This document shows positions 1 through 7,608 of a DNA stretch of 18,001 nucleotides, piece by piece; positions within the stretch are counted from its first letter, which is position 1, and each line of letters starts with the position of its first letter. A program made the translations under genes and the position numbers. This stretch comes from an uncultured Desulfobulbaceae bacterium (lineage in GTDB: Bacteria > Desulfobacterota > Desulfobulbia > Desulfobulbales > Desulfobulbaceae): assembly GCA_947260045.1 (NCBI GenBank), contig CAMYOP010000054.1, positions 1 through 18,001 of the forward strand. The letters are read 5' to 3'. Under the pieces are notes generated by a model, which had not been told where the DNA came from, did no database searches, and saw only the letters and a program-made list of their open reading frames with translations.

Positions 1-1720
1 ATTGTTTTTTGGTTTTATTTCCCTCCTGTGCGTTGATGGCCTCCAACTTTTTATTCCAAGGGTACTCAAACGTGGAGTGGATATACTTGCCGGACCGTCT
101 GCATCGAAACCTGATCTCTTGGGCTTATCTCTTGCAATTGTTTTAATTGCAATTGGTGTTGGCCTGTTTCGTTTTGGTTGGCGCTACCTCATCATTGGCT
201 TTTCACGATTGCTTGAGCAGGATTTGCGAAACCGCATTTTTGGTCATGTATTGGCGATGGATCGTGCTTTTTTTGAAAAACGATCAACGGGTGATATCAT
301 GGCACATGCCAGTAACGATCTATCGGCGATACAGATGGCTTGTGGTATGGGTTTGGTTGCAGCTGTTGACGCACTGGTCATGTCTGTTGCCGCCATTTTT
401 TTTATGATGCTCATAAATGTCAAGTTGACCTTGATCGCACTTTTACCCATGCCTATTTTGATTTTCTCCACACGCATTTTATCAAAAAAACTGCATCATA
501 GATTTGACCTGGTTCAGAGTCAATTTGCTCTTCTCACCGAATTTGCCAGAAACACTATTGTCTCAATACGCCTGATAAAGGCATATACCATGGAAGTATT
601 ACAGGAAAAACGTTTTGAGGATATCGGTAAACGGTATGTACGGAGCAATATTTCTGTGGCAATTGTTCAAGGATTCCTTTTTCCTGCAGCTACTTTTGTC
701 GGCAACGTAGGTATGTTGTTGGTCTTGTATTATGGTGGACTTTTGACCATTGAAGGAACAATCTCTCTTGGAGATTTTGTCGCCTTTGTGACCTATCTCT
801 ACATGCTGGTCTGGCCCATGATGGCTGTCGGATGGGTTACTAATCTCGCTCAGCGGGGCTATACCTCATTACGGCGGGTCCATACTCTTATGGCATCGAA
901 ATCTCTTCTACCTGGTTCTGATGAAGACTATTCACCGAATTTAGGGCAAAAAGAGAAGCGACAATCAATTAAAGAACTCATATCTCCTTTGTCCTTTTTA
1001 TTTAAAAATCTGACTTTTACCTATCCAGGTTCTACAAAGCCATCCCTTGAAGGCATCAGTTTAGAGCTTGATCGAGGACTAATCGGCATCACAGGGCGAA
1101 CGGGCTCTGGCAAGTCGACTTTGTGCAAATTACTAGCCCGGATTTATCCCGTTGACGATAACTCTCTCTTTTTTGGTGGACGTGATATCAACACCATTCC
1201 TGTGCAGGAAATGAGACGCCTTGTTGGATATGTCAGTCAAGAAGCTATTCTTTTCTCCGACACAATTGCTGCCAATGTTGAGATTGGTAAAACAGGTGCG
1301 AGTAGGAAAGATATTGAGCGTGCGGCAAAAGCTGCTGCCATTCACGATGAAATCAAGCACTTGGCTGGTGGATATGATGCCCATATAGGTGAGCGAGGGG
1401 TAACCTTATCAGGAGGTCAGCGGCAACGCGTTGTTCTTGCCAGGGCACTTTTATCACACAGGCCTGTATTGATTATTGATGATTCCCTTTCAGCTTTAGA
1501 TGTGGAAACAGAGCAAAAAGTATTTAACGGTATAAAAGATTATTTTCATGAAAAAATTGTTCTGATTGTCTCTAACCGCCAAAAAGTACTTGCCCAGACA
1601 GATAAAATTTTAGTGTTGGAGCAGGGAATTCTCCTTGCGCACGGCTCCCATGAAATGCTCCTGAAGGATTGCACTGTGTATCGTGAAATGAATCAAAAGC
1701 AGCATCTTAAACAGCAATAG
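1..1720 (+). CDS. ABC exporter half-transporter, degenerate-site partner (5' partial)
   Basis: This is a membrane-fused ATP-binding cassette half-exporter (MdlA/YheI-like class) that should pair with the next gene product. The reading frame is open at the window edge; the first visible residues already lie in TM1 (IPRVLKRGVDIL), so roughly 20 N-terminal residues are missing. Visible residues 1-300 form the transmembrane domain and about 335-560 the ATPase. Seen motifs are Walker A GRTGSGKST (365-373), Q-loop Q413 and signature LSGGQ (469-473). Walker B ends IIDD, with Asp at the catalytic Glu position, and the switch His is replaced by Asn in VSNRQ. Family knowledge: heterodimeric exporters often have one such degenerate nucleotide site. 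The substrate (drug, lipid or peptide) cannot be read from sequence. It is separated from the next gene by 17 nt, so the two are probably co-transcribed. Confidence 0.9.
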   Translation, partial: LFFGFISLLCVDGLQLFIPRVLKRGVDILAGPSASKPDLLGLSLAIVLIAIGVGLFRFGWRYLIIGFSRLLEQDLRNRIFGHVLAMDRAFFEKRSTGDIMAHASNDLSAIQMACGMGLVAAVDALVMSVAAIFFMMLINVKLTLIALLPMPILIFSTRILSKKLHHRFDLVQSQFALLTEFARNTIVSIRLIKAYTMEVLQEKRFEDIGKRYVRSNISVAIVQGFLFPAATFVGNVGMLLVLYYGGLLTIEGTISLGDFVAFVTYLYMLVWPMMAVGWVTNLAQRGYTSLRRVHTLMASKSLLPGSDEDYSPNLGQKEKRQSIKELISPLSFLFKNLTFTYPGSTKPSLEGISLELDRGLIGITGRTGSGKSTLCKLLARIYPVDDNSLFFGGRDINTIPVQEMRRLVGYVSQEAILFSDTIAANVEIGKTGASRKDIERAAKAAAIHDEIKHLAGGYDAHIGERGVTLSGGQRQRVVLARALLSHRPVLIIDDSLSALDVETEQKVFNGIKDYFHEKIVLIVSNRQKVLAQTDKILVLEQGILLAHGSHEMLLKDCTVYREMNQKQHLKQQ

Positions 1721-1737
1721 ACAGATTTGTATTGTGT

Positions 1738-3558
1738 ATGCATAATTACGGCTATTTTGAAAAAGATCAGATAGGAACTATCAAGGATGTTGGGCTCTGG
1801 CGAAGAATTCTACGCTATAGTTATCCCTATCGCTTTGGCCTTGCCGGGGCAGTATTGCTCTCTTTGTGCATAATGGTTACATCCCTGTGGTTACCAAGAT
1901 TCATGCAGCAGGGCATAGATGGTTTTATTACACAAAATTCCATGCCAATGCCAGACAGAGTAGACGGACTTGGCGAAATAGCCATCCTGTATGGTGCCTG
2001 CGTGGTCTTTCTCTTTTTCTCCGGCTTCCTTCAGGTTGTGGTCCTGGAGTGGATCGGGCAGTCAATTATGCATAGCCTGCGTCAGGAGCTTTTCAGTCAC
2101 CTGCTGCGCCTTGATCTCGCGTTTTTCAATCGTCAGCCAGCTGGTCGTCTGGTTACACGTGTGACCAATGACATTACAAATATGCATGAGATGTTTACCT
2201 CTGTGATGGTAACGCTTTTTAATGATTTTTTGAAAATTCTCGGCATACTGTGCCTTCTCTATATTATGAATGTAAAGCTGGCTCTGCTGATGACCCTGTT
2301 TTTACCTCTTTCTGTATGGATCACGATAATCTTTTCGAAGCTGGCCAGGGAAAAATTTCGGGCAATACGTACCCAGCTGGCAAGACTGAATGCATTTTTA
2401 CAAGAAGCTGTATCTGGCATATCTGTTATTCAGATTTTTGGTCGGGAAAGAGAAAGTCACCACAAGTTTAAAAAACTGAGTCGGGAGTTTAGAACCCGTA
2501 CCTTTAGTCAAATAAAATTGTTTGGCACCTTTATGCCCCTTACAGAATTTATGGGCTCTGCCGCCGTTGCAATGATATTGTGGTATGGTGGAGGTGAAAT
2601 TATCGAGAAAAGACTAACACTCGGTGAATTTGTTGCATTTTTATCCTATATGCGACTTTTTTTTCAACCAATGCGTGAATTGTCCCAAAAATATTCCATC
2701 GTTCAGTCGGCACTGGCATCTGCTGAACGAATTTTTCTCCTTCTTGACAGTAAATCAAAAATTCATGCTCCTGAATCTGCGGTACCCATTCAATCAGTTC
2801 GAGGCAATATTTCCTTTCATAATGTATCTTTTGGTTATGAAAAAGATGTTCCGGTTCTTCATGATATTAATCTGGAAATCAGGGAAGGGGAAACTGTGGC
2901 AATTGTTGGGGCAACGGGGTCAGGCAAGTCCTCGCTTATCAATTTGCTTGTCCGTTTTTATGATCCGTGGAATGGCTATATACTGCTTGATGGCACAAGA
3001 TTATCCTCATTTGATCCAATAGCCCTCAAGAAGAAAATAAGTATTATCCAGCAGGAAGTAGTGATAATGCCTGATACAATTTTGAAAAATATAACAGTGG
3101 ATACTCAGAGAAAAAGATCTGAGCTTGCTGGGCTGCTTGGCGGGATAGGAGTTGATGGTTTCATTGGGCAGCTTCCTCAAGAATTGGACACTATAATTGG
3201 TGAGGGCGGGCGGGATCTGAGCGCAGGCGAAAAGCAGCTGCTTTCAATCGCCAGAGCACTGTGCCGCGATCCCATGATTCTCATCTTGGATGAAGCAACC
3301 TCTTCAATTGATCCTGAAACCGAGTCCGTTGTAGCGGCGGCATTGTCAAAAATTTTTAAGACAAAAACATCGCTCATTGTTGCTCACAGGCTTTCTACTG
3401 TTAAAAGAGCTGATCGAATTGTGGTTATGGATCAGGGGAGAATAGTGGAAGAGGGACCCCACGACTCCTTAATGGTACAACAAGGATATTATTATCAGTT
3501 GGTTACTCTCGACCAACATTTTGTCTCCGCAGGGTTTAAGCGAAATATATCCATATAA
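1738..3558 (+). CDS. ABC exporter half-transporter, catalytically consensus partner
   Basis: This is the second half of the putative heterodimeric exporter (MdlB/YheH-like), 606 residues from the ATG at 1738; a TTG two codons upstream is less likely. Six TM helices span about residues 25-310 and the ATPase domain about 355-585. Walker A GATGSGKSS lies near 391, Walker B is ILILDEATSSID with the catalytic Glu near 519, and the switch His is in IVAHRLSTV near 550. The signature is LSAGE rather than LSGGQ. This complements the partner gene: the intact Walker B and His here would face the partner's LSGGQ, forming one competent site, while the variant signature faces the partner's degenerate Walker B. 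That asymmetry supports heterodimer function. The substrate is unknown. There is no obvious link to the formate dehydrogenase operon, which begins about 500 nt downstream. Confidence 0.92.
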   Translation: MHNYGYFEKDQIGTIKDVGLWRRILRYSYPYRFGLAGAVLLSLCIMVTSLWLPRFMQQGIDGFITQNSMPMPDRVDGLGEIAILYGACVVFLFFSGFLQVVVLEWIGQSIMHSLRQELFSHLLRLDLAFFNRQPAGRLVTRVTNDITNMHEMFTSVMVTLFNDFLKILGILCLLYIMNVKLALLMTLFLPLSVWITIIFSKLAREKFRAIRTQLARLNAFLQEAVSGISVIQIFGRERESHHKFKKLSREFRTRTFSQIKLFGTFMPLTEFMGSAAVAMILWYGGGEIIEKRLTLGEFVAFLSYMRLFFQPMRELSQKYSIVQSALASAERIFLLLDSKSKIHAPESAVPIQSVRGNISFHNVSFGYEKDVPVLHDINLEIREGETVAIVGATGSGKSSLINLLVRFYDPWNGYILLDGTRLSSFDPIALKKKISIIQQEVVIMPDTILKNITVDTQRKRSELAGLLGGIGVDGFIGQLPQELDTIIGEGGRDLSAGEKQLLSIARALCRDPMILILDEATSSIDPETESVVAAALSKIFKTKTSLIVAHRLSTVKRADRIVVMDQGRIVEEGPHDSLMVQQGYYYQLVTLDQHFVSAGFKRNISI

Positions 3559-3617
3559 AGGCCAGCTACTTGAAAGTAAATAGTATTTTTTTATTGCCTG
3601 GTGGTATGTGTTTTGGG

Positions 3618-3643
3618 GCAAATGACAACTCTTTTACATTTGC
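3618..3643 (+). terminator. Weak hairpin after the ABC exporter genes
   Basis: GCAAATG (3618-3624) and CATTTGC (3637-3643) form a perfect 7-bp inverted repeat with a 12-nt loop, about 60 nt after the stop codon. The following bases are only moderately T-rich. A smaller TACTT/AAGTA hairpin followed by seven T lies just upstream, around 3567-3595. Either could terminate the exporter transcript; neither is a strong textbook terminator. Confidence 0.3.
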
Positions 3644-3685
3644 AGCTTTGTTTCAGACTCCAGATATAATTTCCTTATAGTTTTC

Positions 3686-3714
3686 TTTACGTTTCTGATT
3701 CTAAAAAATATACA
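3686..3714 (+). promoter_or_regulatory. Candidate sigma-70-type promoter for the fdh operon
   Basis: TTTACG (3686-3691), a 17-nt spacer and TATACA (3709-3714) approximate the -35 and -10 boxes. If used, this promoter would give a 5' leader of about 330 nt before the first Tat-protein gene. It is a pattern match in AT-rich DNA only, so chance similarity is possible. Confidence 0.28.
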
Positions 3715-3743
3715 AAATTCCTTGTGGCCCAGGGACTGTCATG

Positions 3744-3763
3744 ATTTAATACATATATTAAAT
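3744..3763. promoter_or_regulatory. AT-rich palindrome, possible operator
   Basis: ATTTAATA-N4-TATTAAAT is a perfect 8-bp inverted repeat about 30 nt downstream of the candidate -10 box. Its size and symmetry suit a dimeric repressor or activator. The AT-only composition makes chance occurrence plausible, and I do not recognise the regulator. Confidence 0.3.
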
Positions 3764-3953
3764 TTATAAATTTATTCAATTATTTTTGGCAAGTTATCTG
3801 GTTAAAGCCCAAAATGCACAATTTGCCCACTGGGTTGATGGTGGAAAAATTATGTAATAAAGAGGGGTTAGGGCTGGAAAGCACTTGCATCTTTTTTAGT
3901 TTTCGTGCATACCTGAAATTAGATTTTCTTAATGTGAGGAGGTGATTTTTGAG

Positions 3954-4079
3954 ATGTTTTTCTCAGCTAAAAATAGATCTTCAATCACATCTTTTATCAT
4001 AATCCACAGTCAGGGGATTATTTTGGCCGAAAAAAAATATTTGGAGGTACTCTATGGAGACCGGGGTGCGAAAAGATGA
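3954..4079 (+). CDS. Possible 41-residue leader ORF overlapping the Tat-protein gene
   Basis: An ATG at 3954 is preceded, seven bases upstream, by AGGAGGTGAT (3937-3946), essentially the full complement of the 16S rRNA 3' end and the strongest ribosome binding site I noticed in the window. The frame encodes 41 residues with a hydrophobic centre (ITSFIIIHSQGIILA) and stops at 4077-4079. It overlaps the start of the next gene by 26 nt in another frame, so it could act as a translationally coupled leader peptide. I recognise no homologue, and it may be a chance ORF. Confidence 0.33.
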   Translation: MFFSAKNRSSITSFIIIHSQGIILAEKKYLEVLYGDRGAKR

Positions 4080-4245
4080 ACGGAGAAGGTTTATTGGCAC
4101 TGTAATTGCTGCGTGCGCAGGCGCTATGTGCCTGGGTGGTGCAAAAAAAGCAAAAGCCACGACTGAAAAACCGGAACTGGAAAACGAGACATTGTATCGG
4201 CGAACTCGACATGTGGACGAATATCTGCGTACGTTGGAAGACTGA
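4054..4245 (+). CDS. Small Tat-signal protein of formate dehydrogenase loci
   Basis: This 63-residue protein begins with a twin-arginine signal: RRRF at residues 10-13, then a hydrophobic stretch ending near AKA at about 35. A short charged tail (LYRRTRHVDEYLRTLED) follows. It matches what I know of the formate-dehydrogenase-region Tat-target family (TIGR02811), tiny proteins encoded directly upstream of periplasmic fdhA. Their role is not firmly established; assembly or export of the enzyme is the usual suggestion. A good ribosome site (GGAGG at 4041-4045) supports the start. fdhA follows after 23 nt. Confidence 0.85.
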   Translation: METGVRKDERRRFIGTVIAACAGAMCLGGAKKAKATTEKPELENETLYRRTRHVDEYLRTLED

Positions 4246-4268
4246 GACAAGCCAGAGGAGAAGATGAA

Positions 4269-6933
4269 ATGCAGGTGAAGCTCAAGAACAAGAAAAAGGC
4301 TCAGCCAAAGGCAAAGAGCAAACTGATTATGGGACGGCGCCGTTTCCTTAAAACTACTGGACTTGCCTTTGGCGCGGCTGTAGCAGCATCCAGCCTTCCT
4401 GGGAACTTGGTCCGTAAAGCGCATGCTGGAGAAGCCTCTCCATATCCTGATGCCCAAAAAATTAAAACCATTTGTAATTATTGTTCTGTAGGCTGTGGAA
4501 TCATAGCAGAGGTTCAAGATGGTGTCTGGGTACGGCAAGAGATGGATTTGGCCCACCCCATTAGCCGTGGTGGATTATGCTCAAAAGGGGCAAGCTCAAG
4601 AGAAGTCAGCATGAGTGAAAGGCGGCTTAAAACTCCGCTGAAGCTTGTGGATGGGAAATGGCAAAAAATTACCTGGGACACAGCACTTGACGAGATTGCA
4701 GATAATCTGAAAAAAATTAAAAAAGATTCTGGACCTGATTCTGTTTTCTGGATGGGAACAGCCAAATTCAATAATGAGCAGGCCTATATGTTTCGAAAAA
4801 TGGCTGCTCTCTGGGGGACCAATAACGTCGATCACCAGGCGCGAGTCTGACACTCCACTACTGTGGCCGGTCTGGCCAACACCTGGGGTTACGGGGCGAT
4901 GACTAATCACCTCAACGATATGCGCAATTCCAAATCAATTATCATGATAGGCTCCAATGCAGCAGAAGCTCATCCAGTTGCCATGCAGCATATTCTGGCA
5001 GGTAAGGAGCTCAATGGTGCTCCGCTGATTGTAGTTGACCCACGTTTTACCAAAACAGCAGCTAAAGCAGATCTCCACGTGCGCCATCGTTCGGGCACAG
5101 ACGTAGCCTTTGTCATGGGACTTGTTCGAGAAGTTATTAAAAATGATTGGCATGATAAAGACTTTATAGCTAAACGAACTTTTGGTTTTGAGGAAGTCAA
5201 AAAAGTTGCTGAACATTATACTCCTGAAGAAGTTGAGCGAGTGTGTGGAGTTGAGCCAAAACTCCTCAAAAAAATTGCACGAATTCTGGCTGAAAATAGA
5301 CCAGGAGCACTCATATGGTGTATGGGTGGTACTCAGCATAGTAATGGCAATAACGTCACCCGAAGCTACTGTATCCTGCAGCTTTTACTGGGTAATATGG
5401 GCATTGCTGGCGGAGGCGCCAACGTTATTCGCGGTCATGATAACGTTCAGGGCGCAACTGATATGTGTATTCTTTCAAACTCAATGCCAGGATATTATGG
5501 CCTGTCTGACGGAGCTTTCAAGCATTGGGCAGAGGTTTGGAAAATTGATGCTGATTGGCTTCTTGGTCGTTTTGATAATGATTTTGATCCAAAACAGCGG
5601 AACAAAAAAGGCTTTACCATGGCCCGCTGGTATGAGGGTGTTCTTCAACCTAAAGACAAGATTGATCAGCGTGATAACATCAAGGCCCTCTTTTACTGGG
5701 GTATCAGTATGGAGAGTCAAAGCCAGATGCATAGGGTGAAAGAGGGGCTGGAAAAACTCGATATGCTTGTTATTGTCGATCCGTATGTTCCCTCTGCTGC
5801 AGTTGTTCCTGATAGAAAAGATGGTACCTATCTGCTTCCAGCCTGTAGTCAGTATGAGCAATCAGGTTCTGTAACAGCCACCGCACGTCAAATTCAGTGG
5901 CGTTATAAGGTTGTTGAACCACTCTATGATTCCCGTACAGACACCGATATTATGGTAGAGCTGAGTAAACGTCTTGGCTTTGAAGAAGAATTCACCAAAA
6001 ATTATAAGAATTATCCAGCTGCAGGCAAAAGGCGGTCCGTGCGATGGTGAGTATTATGGTCTGCCATGGCCCTGTTGGACCAAGGATCACCCTGGCACAC
6101 CGCTTCTTTATGACATGCATAAACCCGCAATGGAAGGTGGTTTGCCTTTCAGAGCTCGATTTGGCGTGGAACATAAAGGTAAAGATTTACTTGCCGCCAA
6201 GGGTGTAACAATGCCCAAGTCCAAAGCTGATGGCGGCTATGCTGAATTCAAGGATGTTGTGGAAGGACGAAACTGGAAAACAGATTTAAGTGATAAGACT
6301 TTCCGGGAGGCCTTGGGTAAGGGGATGGCACCCTATGGGAATGCCAGAGCACGAATGGTTGTCTGGACCTTTCCTGATCCAGTCCCAATTCATCGGGAAC
6401 CAATCCATACACCTCGTCCTGATTTAATTAAGGATTATCCAACCTACAAGGATAAAGAAGTTCATTTTCGTTGCCCAACACCTTTTGAAAGTGTCCAGGG
6501 TGGAAATGTATGTGAAAACTTTCCACTTATTCTGACAACAGGCAGGGTTGTACAGCATATGGGTGGAGGTGCTGAGACCAGAGGAAATAAATGGCTCAGT
6601 GAACTTGCTCCGGAAATGTATGCCGAGGTTAATCCTGAAACAGCCAATGATTACGCTCTGCAGGAAGGGGATTGGATCTGGGTGGAAAGTCCACAAGGCG
6701 GCAAAATCAAAATTAAAGTGAAGCGAACTGAAAGGGTTGATAAAAGTACCATTTTCCTACCTTATCACTGGGGTGCAGTATTCGAAGGTGTGAGCAAGGT
6801 TGATAAGTTTCCAGAAGGAACGGCACCGTATGTTGTTGGTGAATCTGCCAACACTGTAACGAATTATGGATATGATATTGTAACCCAGATGCAGGAGACC
6901 AAGACTGGACTCTGCAGGATCAGTAAGGCTTAG
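4269..6933 (+). CDS. fdhA: Formate dehydrogenase catalytic subunit, selenocysteine-containing, with internal frameshift
   Basis: This is the periplasmic Mo/W-bis-pyranopterin formate dehydrogenase subunit that oxidises formate to CO2. A Tat signal (GRRRFLK near residue 22) precedes a [4Fe-4S] site at C69, C72, C76 and C104, with the relay Lys in CSKGA. Codon 194 is UGA (4848-4850) in the context HQARV-U-HSTTVAGL, the expected selenocysteine ligand to the metal, and a SECIS hairpin follows. Frame 4269-4850 continues in-frame through UGA to about 6018 (the frame hits a stop at 6048-6050). The conserved C-terminal part resumes in the +1-shifted frame at about 6019 (LQAKGGPCDGEYYGL) and ends at 6933 with the molybdopterin-dinucleotide-binding domain. 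The total is about 888 residues, shorter than the roughly 930-1000 I recall for the family. About 50 residues seem lost at the junction. It is either a disrupted gene or a sequence or assembly error. The sequence most resembles epsilonproteobacterial and Desulfobacterota FdhA. Confidence 0.9.
4848..4881 (+). promoter_or_regulatory. Bacterial SECIS element in fdhA
   Basis: Directly after the UGA, 18 nt lead to the loop GGTCT (4869-4873), enclosed by the perfect stem TGGCC/GGCCA (4864-4868 with 4874-4878). This is the same spacing and the same GGUCU apical loop known for the E. coli fdhF element bound by SelB. It supports selenocysteine insertion rather than termination at 4848-4850. Confidence 0.88.
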
Positions 6934-6943
6934 GAGATAGGTT

Positions 6944-7534
6944 ATGGCTAGAATGAAATTCCTGTGCGATGCCAGTCGATGTATTGATTGTGATGGTTGC
7001 ACAGTTATATGTAAAAACGCAAATGATGTTCCCCGCGGTATTCACCGCCGAAGGGTTGTGACTATTAGAGAAGGCCAGGATGGTGAAACATCCATTTCCA
7101 TGGCTTGTATGCATTGTTCCGATCCGCCATGCGCTGCTGTCTGTCCGACAGAGGCCTTTTATCAGAGAGATGACGGCCTTGTTCTTCATTCCAAGGAGAA
7201 ATGCATTGGCTGTGGGTATTGTTTATTTGCCTGTCCTTTTGGAGCTCCAGCGTTTCCACGAGAATCTGCTTTTGGGTCCAAGGGTGTCATGGATAAATGT
7301 ACTTTCTGTGCTGGTGGGCCTGAAGAAAATTTCTCTTCGGCAGAGAAGAAAAAATATGGTTCCAACCGTATTGCTGAAGGCAAATTACCAGCCTGTGTTA
7401 CTGCCTGTGCTACAAAGGCACTCATGGGTGGAGATGCTCAGGACATCGCCAAGGCGTTTAAAAAACGAGCAATGAGCCGTGGCTCTGAGCTCAATGCCTG
7501 GGGTTGGAAACGAGCGTATAAGAAGACCCTCTAG
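6944..7534 (+). CDS. fdhB: Formate dehydrogenase iron-sulfur subunit
   Basis: This 196-residue electron-transfer subunit carries electrons from FdhA towards the membrane cytochromes. Sixteen Cys occur in four groups that suit four [4Fe-4S] clusters: C13/16/19/23, C55/58/63/67, C87/90/93/97 and C119/122/151/155. This is the standard FdnH/FdhB pattern. Unlike E. coli FdnH there is no C-terminal membrane helix, so membrane attachment must come from the downstream cytochromes. It has no signal peptide, as expected for a partner co-exported with Tat-bearing FdhA. It starts 10 nt after fdhA, with an AGGAG-type ribosome site. Confidence 0.95.
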   Translation: MARMKFLCDASRCIDCDGCTVICKNANDVPRGIHRRRVVTIREGQDGETSISMACMHCSDPPCAAVCPTEAFYQRDDGLVLHSKEKCIGCGYCLFACPFGAPAFPRESAFGSKGVMDKCTFCAGGPEENFSSAEKKKYGSNRIAEGKLPACVTACATKALMGGDAQDIAKAFKKRAMSRGSELNAWGWKRAYKKTL

Positions 7535-7547
7535 AAATGACTGGAGC

Positions 7548-7580
7548 ACCAGGAGATGTCACATGGTCACGTCTCCTGGT
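7548..7580 (+). other. Strong intergenic hairpin between fdhB and the cytochrome c gene
   Basis: ACCAGGAGA (7548-7556) pairs perfectly with TCTCCTGGT (7572-7580), and further pairs extend inward. It is followed by TTTG, too short a T-run for a clear terminator. It may stabilise the upstream fdhAB message or partly attenuate transcription. A second short palindrome, CCTCCATGGAGG (7588-7599), covers the ribosome binding site of the next gene. Confidence 0.6.
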
Positions 7581-7608
7581 TTGTTAACCTCCATGGAGGA
7601 GTCACACC

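Larger units (their letters stand above)
3559..4053. other. 495-nt intergenic leader before the fdh operon
   Basis: No conventional gene is recognisable here. The stretch holds the weak hairpins after the exporter genes, a candidate promoter, an AT-rich palindrome at 3744-3763, and a possible 41-codon ORF from 3954 preceded by an almost perfect anti-16S sequence. I could not fold it into a known riboswitch; a molybdenum-cofactor or tungsten-cofactor element would make sense by context but I do not see one. Confidence 0.6.

Noticed and set aside
3787..3802. Sigma-54 promoter-like TGGCAAG...TGG
   Set aside because: The -12 element has GG where GC is required, so it fails the most conserved part of the consensus.
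3559..4053. Moco or tungsten-cofactor riboswitch in the fdh leader
   Set aside because: Expected by context, but I could not find the conserved core by reading; a covariance-model search (Moco RNA, RF01055) would settle it.
3981..4556. 191-codon open frame on the minus strand
   Set aside because: It lies opposite the Tat-protein and fdhA genes, shows no domain, and is a low-complexity antisense shadow of Lys/Glu-rich coding sequence.
4269..4850. fdhA ending at 4850 as a truncated gene
   Set aside because: The UGA sits at the known selenocysteine position of FdhA, with a canonical GGUCU SECIS loop; it is not a stop.
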